Below are positions 8,424 to 15,745 of a stretch of 64,000 bases of DNA, piece after piece (the first letter of the stretch is position 1; every line of letters starts with the position of its first letter). Position numbers and translations under genes: made by a program. The stretch comes from Palsa-504 sp963808615. Lineage in GTDB: Bacteria > Actinomycetota > Actinomycetes > Streptosporangiales > Streptosporangiaceae. The stretch lies in assembly GCA_963808615.1 (NCBI GenBank), contig CAWEGV010000012.1:992001-1056000 (forward strand), given 5' to 3'. The notes under the pieces are model-generated. The model was given only the letters and a program-made list of their open reading frames with translations, did not search any database and was not told the DNA's origin.

Positions 8424-10166
8424 TCACCAGTTGAATGAGGCAGCGTCCTCGGCGACGACGTGCTGGCCACCGCCATCCTGGACCGGCTGCTGCACCGAAG
8501 CGTCGTCCTGTACATGAAGGGAACGCAAACGGTCTTCGGTTGACACGGGCGTCGTGCTGGCATCGGGGGGTGCCGCGCTGGGTGGCGGTTCGGGGCGGTG
8601 TGGATGGCCGCCGTCTGGCGGGCCGTCGAGTGGGATGCGCAGTCGGATCTGGATGTGCCAGCCGGTGACCTGGACATCTTCGATGAGCAGCCGCAGGAGG
8701 TCTTGGCGCTGGGCGGGGTCGAGCTGGTCGATGACGGCGGCCACGCGGGCGGCGAAGCCCTCGATGCCCTGGCGGAGCCGATTGCCGCGGGCGAGGCCGG
8801 CGCGCTCGGCGGCGAGGCTGGTGCGCTTGTGATCGAGTTCGCGCTGCCGGGCGGTGATCGCGGCGGCGCGGCGCTGCAGCTCGGGCATGTCGACCAGTCC
8901 GGCCTGGTAGAGGTCGATGAGCCGGTTGTGCTCGGTGCGGGCGGCGTCGAGTTTGCGGTCCAGGCGGGCCAGCTCGGCGGCGAGCAGCTGGTCGTCGGGG
9001 ACCGGGGCGTGCACCGCGATGGCTTGCTCGCCGGCCAGCAGCAGGGCGGGGTCGAGCAGGGCAGCGCGGACCTGGCCGAAGACGAACTCGTCGAGGGCGT
9101 CGGCGCGGATGTTGCGCTCGGGGCAGCGCCGGTCCTGGCCGCCGGCGCGCAGCGGGTCGTGGTTGTGGCAGTAGTAGTACCGGTGCCAGGTGCCGTTGCG
9201 GCCGCGCATCTTGTGGCAGCTGGTGCCCACGCCGCAGGGCCCGCATTTGACCAGGCCGCGCAGCAGCCAGGCGCCGGGTTCGGCGCGGCGCGGGCTCCAT
9301 TTGGCGTTGTCGGTGCTGGCCTTGGCAGCGGCCTGGAATGTCTGGTCGGCGATGATGGCCGGGCAGGGGATCGCGATCCACTGGTCGCGGGGGCGGGGCA
9401 CCTGGCGGGAGCGGCGGCCGGGCCGCCGGTCCGGGACGGCCTCGGTGCGGTTGAAGTAGACCTGGCCGATGTAGGCCTCGTTGCGCAGCAGCCGGGTCAC
9501 GGTAGAGGTGCCCCACACGGCGCGGCTGCCGGTCGGGGTGGGCACGGCGCCTTCGTCGAGCTGGCGGCAGATCTGGCGGATGGTGGTCCCGGCGGCCCGC
9601 TCGGCGAAGATCCGCCGGACCACCGAGGCCTCGGGCTCGAAGATCTCCAGGCGCGCCGGGCCGTCCGGGCCGCGGGGGACGCGTCGGTAGCCGTAGGCGG
9701 CCTTCCAGGTGATCACCTCGCCGGCCCGGGCGCGGAACAGCTTGCCCCGCCGGTACCGCTCGCCGATCTTGGCCCGCTCGTACTCGGCGATCACGCCCTG
9801 GACCTGGGTGAGCAGCCTGGCCTGCGGGTCGTCCTGGTCCAGGCCGGGGGCGTCGGTGAAGGCCACCCTCACGCCGAACCGGGCCAGCTCATCCAGGATC
9901 AGCACCTGGTAGGCGTAGGACCGGGCCAGCCGGTCCGGGGACAGGCACCAGACCACCTCGAACAGCCCGGCCTCGGCGGCGTCGCGCAGCGCGTCCAGCC
10001 CGGGCCGGTCCAGCCTGGCCCCGGAGCACCCGTCGTCGCAGTATTCCCCGGCCGGCTCGTCCCCGGCCGCGGCCAGGTGCGCGCGCAGCGCTTCGACCTG
10101 GGAGCCGATCGTGCCCCGCTCGGCTTGGCGCTCGGTGGAGACCCGGGCGTAGATCGTGGCTTTCAT
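8424..10166 (-). CDS. Large serine recombinase of element 1
   Basis: A recombinase of about 580 residues. It has the resolvase N-terminal domain with catalytic Ser in YARVSTERQ and the Arg-rich loop SPDRLARSYAY, then the recombinase domain (GYRRVPRGPDG, GTSTVTRLLRNEAYIGQVYF), then a zinc ribbon (CGPCGVGTSCHK and YYYCHNH), then a coiled coil. It cuts and joins DNA at att sites. ATG 10166 overlaps the upstream stop (ATGA) and has GGAGGG before it. The frame runs through attL and ends 87 nt inside antisense istB, so the last residues after about RLRSLHV are host-derived; in the circular form the C-terminus would differ. Confidence 0.88.
   Translation of the reverse strand: MKATIYARVSTERQAERGTIGSQVEALRAHLAAAGDEPAGEYCDDGCSGARLDRPGLDALRDAAEAGLFEVVWCLSPDRLARSYAYQVLILDELARFGVRVAFTDAPGLDQDDPQARLLTQVQGVIAEYERAKIGERYRRGKLFRARAGEVITWKAAYGYRRVPRGPDGPARLEIFEPEASVVRRIFAERAAGTTIRQICRQLDEGAVPTPTGSRAVWGTSTVTRLLRNEAYIGQVYFNRTEAVPDRRPGRRSRQVPRPRDQWIAIPCPAIIADQTFQAAAKASTDNAKWSPRRAEPGAWLLRGLVKCGPCGVGTSCHKMRGRNGTWHRYYYCHNHDPLRAGGQDRRCPERNIRADALDEFVFGQVRAALLDPALLLAGEQAIAVHAPVPDDQLLAAELARLDRKLDAARTEHNRLIDLYQAGLVDMPELQRRAAAITARQRELDHKRTSLAAERAGLARGNRLRQGIEGFAARVAAVIDQLDPAQRQDLLRLLIEDVQVTGWHIQIRLRIPLDGPPDGGHPHRPEPPPSAAPPDASTTPVSTEDRLRSLHVQDDASVQQPVQDGGGQHVVAEDAASFNW
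8509..8529. other. attL of serine-recombinase element 1
   Basis: Left junction: istB sequence ends ...GTCGTCCTG and element sequence begins TACATGAAG followed by the arm GGAACGCAAA. The arm is the inverse of the one at attR, as expected for the two half-sites of a serine-integrase attP. Confidence 0.75.
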
Positions 10167-10483
10167 GACCATCCCTCCGTCACCGCAGCGCCGGCCGCGG
10201 CCAGCACGCCCGCCGCGTCGAGCAGGAACTGGTAGGCCGCCGCGAGCGTCTGCTCGCGCGGGTCGGCGTGCGGAGTCCACGGCGGGCGGGCCGCGCCGCG
10301 AACATCGGCGCGGAAGTCCGGCTCGGCGGCGGGCCAGGCGATCAGCCCGGCCAGCCCGCGGCGGGTGAACCGGGCGGCGGCCAGCCCGCCGGGCAGGACG
10401 CCGGCCTGGAGCAGGTGCGCCCGCAGCATCTCATAGTCGGCCTGCGCCGCCTCGTCCGGCGGCCAGAACGCCCGGGCGCTCAC
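10163..10483 (-). CDS. Small accessory protein of element 1
   Basis: A 106-residue protein starting with GTG at 10483, which overlaps the stop of the upstream gene (GTGA); its own stop overlaps the recombinase start. The motif DYEMLRAHLLQAGVLPGGLA is also found, slightly changed, in the upstream gene product (KYEMLRAHLVEHVPVTAAAA), so the two share a domain. Position and size would suit a recombination directionality or regulatory factor, but that is inference; I know no function for this family. Confidence 0.65.
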   Translation of the reverse strand: MSARAFWPPDEAAQADYEMLRAHLLQAGVLPGGLAAARFTRRGLAGLIAWPAAEPDFRADVRGAARPPWTPHADPREQTLAAAYQFLLDAAGVLAAAGAAVTEGWS

Positions 10484-10959
10484 CGGGCGCGTGCCCGCTC
10501 GATGGTGCGGCGGTGCAGCACCACCCCGAACCGGGCCGCCACCTGCTCGGCCAGCGCCGCCCCCGAGGCGGGCGGCACCGAGCGGATGAACTCGGTGATC
10601 TCCGGGCTCAGCTTCACCGGGCCGCGGCGGCCGCGGCGCTCGTCCAGCAGCCCGGCCATCCCGGCCTGCTCGAAGGCGGCGGCGACCAGGTAGAACGCGG
10701 CCCGCGAGTACCCGTGGGCCGCCGCGGCCGCGGTCACCGGCACGTGCTCGACCAGGTGTGCCCGCAGCATTTCGTACTTGACCTGCACCTTGTCGGCGGG
10801 CAGGAAGAACCCGGCGGAGCTGAATAGCGCAGCGGTCACTGCGTCGGCCCTGGGATGCACCAGCCCGGCCTGCTCCAGCGCCGCCATTCGGCTCGCCTCG
10901 CTCACCGCGACCACCTCCGCCACCTGACAGTAGGCCCGCCACGGCGTGGCGTCTAGCAT
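10480..10959 (-). CDS. Helix-turn-helix protein of element 1
   Basis: A 159-residue protein, first gene of the element 1 operon. The central part AAAAAHGYSRAAFYLVAAAF followed by GLLDERRGRRGPVKL looks like the helix-turn-helix plus linker seen in transposase-associated HTH proteins (Tc1/IS630-type HTH). The tail EQVAARFGVVLHRRTIERA resembles a second HTH. It probably binds DNA, perhaps the att arms or its own promoter. The start codon ATG at 10959 leaves about 240 bp to the right end of the element for control sequences. Confidence 0.65.
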   Translation of the reverse strand: MLDATPWRAYCQVAEVVAVSEASRMAALEQAGLVHPRADAVTAALFSSAGFFLPADKVQVKYEMLRAHLVEHVPVTAAAAAHGYSRAAFYLVAAAFEQAGMAGLLDERRGRRGPVKLSPEITEFIRSVPPASGAALAEQVAARFGVVLHRRTIERARAR

Positions 10960-11185
10960 TTACTGCCGCGTGTCTCGAATCATGATGCGGCCAGTGGTCA
11001 ACTGGTATCTTCCAGCAGCGCATGCTACTAGTGATGCGGTATCTGAGGGTGGACACTGCGGCATTCATTTCTAGACATCCAGAGCACTTCGGACCGCTGC
11101 CCGGCGCAGCCGGCGACGGTGGTCAGGATGCAGATACAGCCCCGGGACTTCCTCCCCCGGCGCCAAAATGGCGGTCAGCTGAAGC

Positions 11186-11207
11186 TTTGCGTTCCGCAGG
11201 TGAACAT
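11186..11207. other. attR of serine-recombinase element 1
   Basis: Right junction: the arm TTTGCGTTCC followed by GCAGG, then the shared TGAACAT, after which istB resumes in frame (AAC ATC AAC GGC). The reconstructed empty site reads CTGAACATCAACGGC. Confidence 0.75.
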
Positions 11208-11289
11208 CAACGGCCCCAGCTACCGGCTCAAAGACCGGCTCAATCTCGTCACCGGAAGTGAACCATGACATGTTCAACAACAGCCGGGG

Positions 11290-11333
11290 ACCAGCACGTC
11301 AGGTCATACTTCAACCAGCACGTGAGGTCGTAC
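11290..11333. repeat. Two imperfect 20-bp direct repeats downstream of istB
   Basis: ACCAGCACGTCAGGTCATAC (11290-11309) is repeated as ACCAGCACGTGAGGTCGTAC (11314-11333), with 18 of 20 positions identical. IS21-family ends usually carry multiple repeated transposase-binding sites, so this is probably the right end of the IS21 relic. Confidence 0.55.
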
Positions 11334-11473
11334 GCGGACACGGGCCTGCCGAACTGCGGGCCGGCCTGGCGCGGTCGCGCCTTCCGCTGCGGGTCCGTAA
11401 CGGTAGCGGATCATGTGGGGGCGGATGCTCCGTGCGTGCGCGGGCTCCGGCGGGAGATGATGGCCCGGCGGCT

Positions 11474-11510
11474 GGCATGGGGCCGCCCGCGTGCCGGGCG
11501 GCCCCATGCC
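11474..11510 (-). terminator. Strong terminator hairpin behind hsp20
   Basis: A perfect 16-bp stem (GGCATGGGGCCGCCCG paired with CGGGCGGCCCCATGCC) with a 5-nt loop begins 20 bp past the hsp20 stop codon. It lacks a clear T tract, as is common in high-GC actinomycetes. Confidence 0.75.
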
Positions 11511-11530
11511 GGGGATGGGGGTGCCGGGTT

Positions 11531-11953
11531 TCAGGCGGTGACGGCTTGCTTGGTGTCGCTGCTGGTGACCTGGATGTTGCGGGGCTTGGCGGCCTCGTGG
11601 ACCGGGATGGTCAGGGTCAGCACGCCGGCGGCGTAGTCGGCGGCGATGTGGTCGGCGTCCAGGGTCTCGCCGAGGAAGACCTGCCGGGTGAAGGTGCCGT
11701 AGGGCCGTTCGGCGACGATCATCTCGGCGTCGTCGGCCTTGACCGGGACGCGCTCGGCGCGGACGGTGAGCACGTTCTGCTCGACGGTCAGGCCGATGGA
11801 TCCGGCGTTGATGCCGGGCAGGTCCAGGCAGATGTAGAAGTTGTCGCCCTGCCGCCAGGCGTCCATGGGCATCGCGGCCGGGCGGGCGGCGGTGCCGAGC
11901 ACCTGCTGGGTGAGCCGGTCCAGCTCGCGGAACGGGTCGGTGCGCATGAGCAT
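11531..11953 (-). CDS. Hsp20/alpha-crystallin small heat-shock protein
   Basis: A 140-residue cytoplasmic ATP-independent chaperone that holds unfolding proteins. The alpha-crystallin domain spans about residues 30-130: FYICLDLPGINAGSIGLTVE, the strand with VLTVRAER, and the conserved AAGVLTLTIPV (A-x-x-x-G-V-L-T-hydrophobic) motif. Length is normal for actinobacterial Hsp18-type proteins. It is transcribed divergently from the J-domain/HspR-like pair, which suggests shared control. A promoter-like sequence lies at 12006-12035 and a strong hairpin follows the stop. Confidence 0.92.
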   Translation of the reverse strand: MLMRTDPFRELDRLTQQVLGTAARPAAMPMDAWRQGDNFYICLDLPGINAGSIGLTVEQNVLTVRAERVPVKADDAEMIVAERPYGTFTRQVFLGETLDADHIAADYAAGVLTLTIPVHEAAKPRNIQVTSSDTKQAVTA

Positions 11954-12005
11954 GATCGGTGCCTCCTTCGCCTTGTCCGGGTTGTCATGTCACGACCACG
12001 GCATC

Positions 12006-12035
12006 TATATAGCACGCCGGAGAATTACTTCACAA
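12006..12035 (-). promoter_or_regulatory. Predicted sigma-70-type promoter of hsp20
   Basis: On the minus strand TTGTGA (12035-12030) and TATATA (12011-12006) are separated by 18 nt, some 50 bp upstream of the hsp20 start. I did not find a clear HAIR-type inverted repeat (the usual HspR site) in the 12000-12105 region. Confidence 0.5.
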
Positions 12036-12114
12036 GACTCGACTGAGATTTTCTCCTGCGTCATACTGGAGGCCAGAACGTGCGGCGTGTCTGGCGGGAA
12101 GGACGGTGACGGTC

Positions 12115-12591
12115 ATGGCGGCGGACCACGGCGGGCCGGGCCCGGACCTGTACCAGCTGCTCGGCGTGGCCAGGGGGGCTTCGCGCGAGGAGATCGCGCT
12201 GGCGTGGCGGCGCCGGGCCCGGGCCGAGCATCCCGATTCGCACCCGGGCGATGCCGCCGCGGCGGCCCGGTTCCGCACCCTGGCCGAGGCTTACCAGGTG
12301 CTCAGCGATCCGGGCCGGCGCGCCGCCTATGACCGGGCCCTCGGGCACGGCCAGCCCGCGCCCGGGATCCCGGCGCGGGGGACCCGGGTGCCGGTGCGCT
12401 ACCCGGGCAGGCCGCCCGGTGCGGGCCCGCGGGCGCGGGCCCGCACCGGGCCGCCGCTGCGGGCGGGCCCGGTCCGGGTCGACGGCCCGCACTCGGCGCC
12501 GGCCGCGCCCGGCGCCGATGAGCCGGACATCAGGCTGGCCGTGCTGGCGGACCTGGCGCTGCGGTACCTGGCCCGGGAGCGGCCGTGGTGA
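12115..12591 (+). CDS. J-domain (DnaJ-like) protein
   Basis: A short J-domain cochaperone of about 158 residues. The J domain covers residues about 10-75: DLYQLLGVARGASREEIALA, the HPD tripeptide in AEHPDSHPGD that stimulates DnaK ATPase, and FRTLAEAYQVLSDPGRRAAY. The rest is Pro/Arg/Gly rich and ends in a short helix; there is no zinc-finger or substrate-binding region as in full DnaJ. ATG 12115 is preferred; GTG 12106 is in frame. Its stop overlaps the start of the HspR-like gene (GTGA), so the two are translationally coupled. Confidence 0.85.
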   Translation: MAADHGGPGPDLYQLLGVARGASREEIALAWRRRARAEHPDSHPGDAAAAARFRTLAEAYQVLSDPGRRAAYDRALGHGQPAPGIPARGTRVPVRYPGRPPGAGPRARARTGPPLRAGPVRVDGPHSAPAAPGADEPDIRLAVLADLALRYLARERPW

Positions 12592-12944
12592 GCCCGGGGT
12601 GGGCAGACCTGGACCGGGGCCTGTTCAGCATCTCGGTGGCCGCCGAGCTGGCCGGGCTGCACCCGCAGACGCTGCGGATCTACGAGCGGGAAGGCCTGCT
12701 GGACCCGGAGCGCAGCGCGGGCGGCACCCGCCGGTACTCCCGGCGCGATATCGACCGGCTGGAGCAGATCTGCGCGCTGACCGCCGACGGGCTGAACCTG
12801 GCCGGCATCCGCCGGGTCCTGCAGCTGCAGGAGGAGACCCGCCGACTGCAGGCCGAGGTGGCCCGGCTGCGCGGCCTGGCCAGCAGCGCCCAGCCCGGCA
12901 CGGCGCGGGCGCCGAAGCCGGGTGCCGGCCGCGGCGCCAGGTAG
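12588..12944 (+). CDS. MerR-family regulator, HspR-like
   Basis: A 118-residue MerR-type protein with an N-terminal winged HTH: FSISVAAELAGLHPQTLRIY followed by EREGLLDPERSAGGTRRYSR. This is the HspR pattern (the HPQTLR.YE.GL signature). The dimerisation helix ICALTADGLNLAGIRRVLQL follows. HspR normally represses dnaK/clpB/hsp20-type heat-shock genes. Here the target is probably the adjacent divergent hsp20 and its own operon. GTG 12588 overlaps the J-domain stop. Gene order J-domain then hspR matches the end of actinobacterial dnaK operons, but dnaK and grpE are not here. Confidence 0.82.
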   Translation: MSPGWADLDRGLFSISVAAELAGLHPQTLRIYEREGLLDPERSAGGTRRYSRRDIDRLEQICALTADGLNLAGIRRVLQLQEETRRLQAEVARLRGLASSAQPGTARAPKPGAGRGAR

Positions 12945-12963
12945 CAGTCCCGGTGGCCCGGGA

Positions 12964-13619
12964 TCAGCTGCCCCGCCCGTCGAGCCGTTCGTGCAGCCGG
13001 GCGGTCAGGGCGCGCTCGGCGGCCAGGTCGTCTTCCAGGGCCAGGATGCGCCGCGCGGCGGCCAGGGTGTGGCCCTGGTCGAACAGTAGCAGCAGCGGCA
13101 TCTGCCCGGCGGAGTTCGCCAGCCGGGCCCACGAGGCGATGCTGGCCGGGTCGGCCCACTGCAAGTCGTCGACGACCACGATGGCCGGCCGCACCGCGCA
13201 CTGCTCGGCGACAAGGGCCAGCAGCTGCTCGGCCACCACTGAGGGGAGGTCTGCGCGCTCGGCGGCGACCTCGCCGCGCAAGAGCCGGACAATCGTGTTC
13301 CGCCGGGGATTCGCGGAAGGCTCGCGTACCCGCAGCCCATCGAGGAACGGCTGTAGCGGCAGCGCCTGGGACAGCTCATCACCGGCGCTCCAGAACACCT
13401 GACAGCCGACTTCCGGGGCTGCCGCTACAGCCGCCCGTACCAGCACGGACTTGCCGATGCCCGGCTCACCCTCGATGAGCACCGAGCTGCCGTGCCCCGG
13501 GCCGCCTGTTTCACGAGCCCGGCCAGCAGCGCCATCTCGCTATCGCGGCCGATCAGCGCACCGGCCGGGATCGTCGGGTGCATGAGGCACACACTACTAG
13601 CCGGCCCCGGCTCCAACAT
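12964..13619 (-). pseudogene. LuxR/AfsR-type ATPase N-terminus, truncated and fused to a MerR-like tail
   Basis: The start (from about 13583) reads LIGRDSEMALLAGLVKQAA. After a shift near 13480 it continues LIEGEPGIGKSVLVRAAV (Walker A), GCQVFWSAGDELSQALPLQP and IVVVDDLQWADPASI (Walker B). This is the beginning of a large STAND-type ATPase regulator. At MPLLLL the family sequence stops and FDQGHTLAAARRILALEDDL follows, which resembles the C-terminal helix of MerR regulators. About 600 residues expected after the ATPase are missing. It is a deletion product, not an active regulator. Confidence 0.6.
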
Positions 13620-13822
13620 CCGTCAGCTGACCGATGTCTCATCACTGCAGGTTGCAGCAGCATTTGTCGCGCAACCCGGCGGCGGGCGTGTCACAGTTCA
13701 GCCCGATCCCGGAGCAGCCGTCCGGAGTTACCCCCCTCCGTGCGGCTGCTCCAATCCGGGCTTCTGCCGCACTCCCGCAGACAAGATCGCATATTTCAGG
13801 CTCGCGCTTCAGGACCCGCACC

Positions 13823-14023
13823 ATGGCCGCTGACAGAGAATCGACCTATCCGCGCCTGCCCGGCGCGAGGACTGGCCCCGGCGCCTGGCTGGCCCGTGAC
13901 GCCGCCAGGGACGGCGCTGATAACCCGCACCGGCCATGCAAGCGGTGTGGCGGGCTGGGCGACGCGCACTACCTGACCTGCCCGCCGTTGCGGCTACCGG
14001 GCCAGCCGGAGCCGCCGCGGTGA
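13823..14023 (+). CDS. Small hypothetical protein with Cys motif
   Basis: A 66-residue protein with CKRCGGLGDAHYLTC, a possible zinc-binding knuckle. No function is known to me. The ATG at 13823 was chosen because the region from YPRLPGARTGPGAWLARDAA onward has normal protein composition. Its TGA overlaps the GTG of the next small gene, so the two are coupled. Proteins of this style occur near conjugative or integrative elements of actinomycetes, which is a weak hint only. Confidence 0.5.
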   Translation: MAADRESTYPRLPGARTGPGAWLARDAARDGADNPHRPCKRCGGLGDAHYLTCPPLRLPGQPEPPR

Positions 14024-14346
14024 ACCCGCGCCCGCCAGGCCGCCACGCCCGCCGCCCCGGCCGCAGCAGGTTCCAGCCGGAACCGATCCCCGCGGCCGTC
14101 CCGGCCAGCACGCGCGGCTACATTGAGGCAGCCCCCCAGCCCAATCGCGCCGGCCAGTTCAGGGTCTGGCTACGCGGGGACGACAGCCCGGGCCGGCCGG
14201 GCTCGATCCTGCTCACCCGCGGCGACATCGGCCGTTTGTGCTGGTTCCTGCAGCGGCTCGCGGAATCCCCGCAGATGGCCGAGGGAGTCCTCTTGGTAGC
14301 CAGCCGGGACCGGGCCGTCATGTACAAGATCGCCGACCATGGCTGA
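14020..14346 (+). CDS. Small hypothetical protein
   Basis: A 108-residue protein starting with GTG 14020 inside the stop of the preceding gene. After a basic Pro/Arg-rich N-terminus it has a folded-looking part: GQFRVWLRGDDSPGRPGSIL, then GDIGRLCWFLQRLAESPQMA and LLVASRDRAVMYKI. No membrane segment and no known domain. The partner upstream is a small Cys-containing protein. Confidence 0.5.
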   Translation: MNPRPPGRHARRPGRSRFQPEPIPAAVPASTRGYIEAAPQPNRAGQFRVWLRGDDSPGRPGSILLTRGDIGRLCWFLQRLAESPQMAEGVLLVASRDRAVMYKIADHG

Positions 14347-14526
14347 CCAGAACCGGATTCTTCCCGCCGCGCCGGCGTGGACGTCAATACGGCGCTGCCC
14401 TTGGCCCGCTATCGGCGCGCTGAGCCGCCGCCACCCGTACATGAGGGCCCGCGTGAGAATGCCTGCCAGGACCAGGCGGCCGCAGGTGGCGGCCTTGAGG
14501 AGCGTGGAGACGGGCAGGAGGCGCGT

Positions 14527-14913
14527 TCAGGGGCGCCGCGGTGTGCGCCCTGGCTGGCTGAACGGCGGCATCCGCGCGGCCTCGGCCCGGCGCTTACCCT
14601 GTTCGATCCATCCTGGGATCAGGGCCTCGTCGGCGCCGGCCAGGCGGCACAGGTCCGCCACGGCCTGTCCTTGCAGCTGGTACTCCGGGCCCTTGTCGTC
14701 GCTGGCGCCCAGCGCGAGCCCGGCGGTCTGGGCCAGCAGGTCGGGGCGGTTGCCCGCGATCCGTCGCAGTTCCGCCGCTCCGGCGGCCTTCTGCGGCTCA
14801 GTCAGGCCGCCCCACCTGGCATGCCGCCGGGCGGCGCCGTAAAGCGCGGCAGCCCTCAGCCGGTCCGGGCCGGATCCGGGGCGATCCGGAGCCATCTGCC
14901 CAGGATCAAACAT
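14527..14913 (-). CDS. Helical hypothetical protein
   Basis: A 128-residue, all-alpha protein on the strand opposite to its neighbours. The core RHARWGGLTEPQKAAGAAEL followed by RRIAGNRPDLLAQTAGLALG and ADEALIPGWIEQGKRRAEAA matches a small uncharacterised family that I recognise from actinomycetes. No function can be assigned. ATG 14913 is the only plausible start; the frame is intact. Confidence 0.55.
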   Translation of the reverse strand: MFDPGQMAPDRPGSGPDRLRAAALYGAARRHARWGGLTEPQKAAGAAELRRIAGNRPDLLAQTAGLALGASDDKGPEYQLQGQAVADLCRLAGADEALIPGWIEQGKRRAEAARMPPFSQPGRTPRRP

Positions 14914-14976
14914 GGTGACGATAAAGGAAAGCTAGCTGCGTTGGTTTCCGCCTGCCGCGCCGCCGGGAAGGCTACG

Positions 14977-15456
14977 GTGGTGGAGGCCCTGACACCCGCG
15001 TCGCCGGACAGCTTGCCGCCGCTCGGCGAGCTGATCGCCGACGAGCCGTTCTGGCAGTACCCGGCAAGCCTCACGGCCGGGGCGGGTGTTGCCCACCTGC
15101 GCGTCTGGCTGACCGGGGATGCTGAGCCCGGCCACCTGGCCGTGGTCACCGAAACCGGATCGGCGGCCGGGGTCACCCGGTCCGCCGGGCAGATCCGGGC
15201 CGAGCTCGAGCGCCGGTACGGGCCCTCGCTCGTGCTGCTTGAGCACGACCTTGCACCCGGGGCGGGGGAGGGCACGGAGACCCTCGACCTGGTCCGCATC
15301 GGCGCTGACGGCAGCCCGCACTGGCTGCGTGTCTGGCCCTCGCCGCAGGACAATCCCCGTCACGCCGGGCTGGAGGCGTGGATGGCGGCCTACGGGCAGC
15401 AGATCGTCAGCCGGCCGGCGAGCGCATTTGACTGGTGCGAGGGCGATGACCGCTGA
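14977..15456 (+). CDS. Hypothetical protein
   Basis: A 159-residue protein, start GTG 14977 after a GGGAAGG site; the open frame extends upstream but without protein-like character. It has mixed strands and helices (VAHLRVWLTGDAEPGHLAVV; AGQIRAELERRYGPSLVLLE; LRVWPSPQDNPRHAGLEAWM) and no membrane segment. The phrase RVWLTGD recalls RVWLRGD of the gene at 14020, so the two may share a fold. Function unknown. Confidence 0.5.
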   Translation: MVEALTPASPDSLPPLGELIADEPFWQYPASLTAGAGVAHLRVWLTGDAEPGHLAVVTETGSAAGVTRSAGQIRAELERRYGPSLVLLEHDLAPGAGEGTETLDLVRIGADGSPHWLRVWPSPQDNPRHAGLEAWMAAYGQQIVSRPASAFDWCEGDDR

Positions 15457-15745
15457 CGCCACCAGGGCGCGGATGGCGGTGACCGTGCCGGATAGCTCCA
15501 TTCGTCCATGCAAGAGGGAGCCTGGAGGGATGATGCGCCGATCTCCCGGGCCGGTGCGCCTTCAGCGCTGACCTCGACGCGCGCGCAAACCTGCCGGCAC
15601 GCTCACCGCCACGGTCTTCCGTCGCCGGGGCCGCTGTCGCGCTGACCGCGTGCGCAGGGCCGGTCCTGCCGCCCCACGGTCGGCCAGCAGCAAGGGGGGC
15701 AGGGCGGGGCGTGCGAGCCGCGTGAGGATCGGGCATCCTTAGCGG

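Larger units (their letters stand above)
8511..11202 (-). mobile_element. Serine-recombinase element 1, integrated in istB
   Basis: An inserted segment of about 2.69 kb separates the two parts of istB. It carries a three-gene operon on the minus strand: two small HTH-like proteins and a large serine recombinase, coupled by 4-nt overlaps. The ends carry inverted copies of GGAACGCAAA (8520-8529) and TTTGCGTTCC (11186-11195). The two junctions share TG(T/A)ACAT (8509-8515 and 11201-11207). The exact crossover within that shared stretch cannot be fixed by eye. No transposase or other cargo is present. Confidence 0.85.
7803..11268 (+). pseudogene. istB: IS21-family helper ATPase IstB, decayed and interrupted by a 2.7-kb element
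   Basis: IstB is the AAA+ helper of IS21 transposition. The 5' part runs to 8510: MSELTANRIRAHAERLGLTQ, then an in-frame TAG at 7908, then LGYLGFLDMLLEEELGLRES and Walker A GPSGVGKTML. A frameshift near 8183 follows, then LVDEVGYLRLD (Walker B) and ITTSNKSFTS, further damage near 8430, and ATAILDRLLHRSVVL. The last codons lie beyond the insertion, at 11201-11268: NINGPSYRLKDRL and a TGA. Joining 8510 to 11203 gives SVVL-NINGPSYRLKDRL, the normal IstB C-terminus. The gene was already decaying or has decayed since. Confidence 0.8.

Noticed and set aside
8598..10235. A 545-residue frame antisense to recombinase 1
   Set aside because: Shadow frame without domains; the recombinase with all motifs is on the minus strand.
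12000..12105. A HAIR (HspR) operator between hsp20 and the J-domain gene
   Set aside because: No convincing CTTGAGT-type inverted repeat with 7-nt spacer could be found; only short partial matches.
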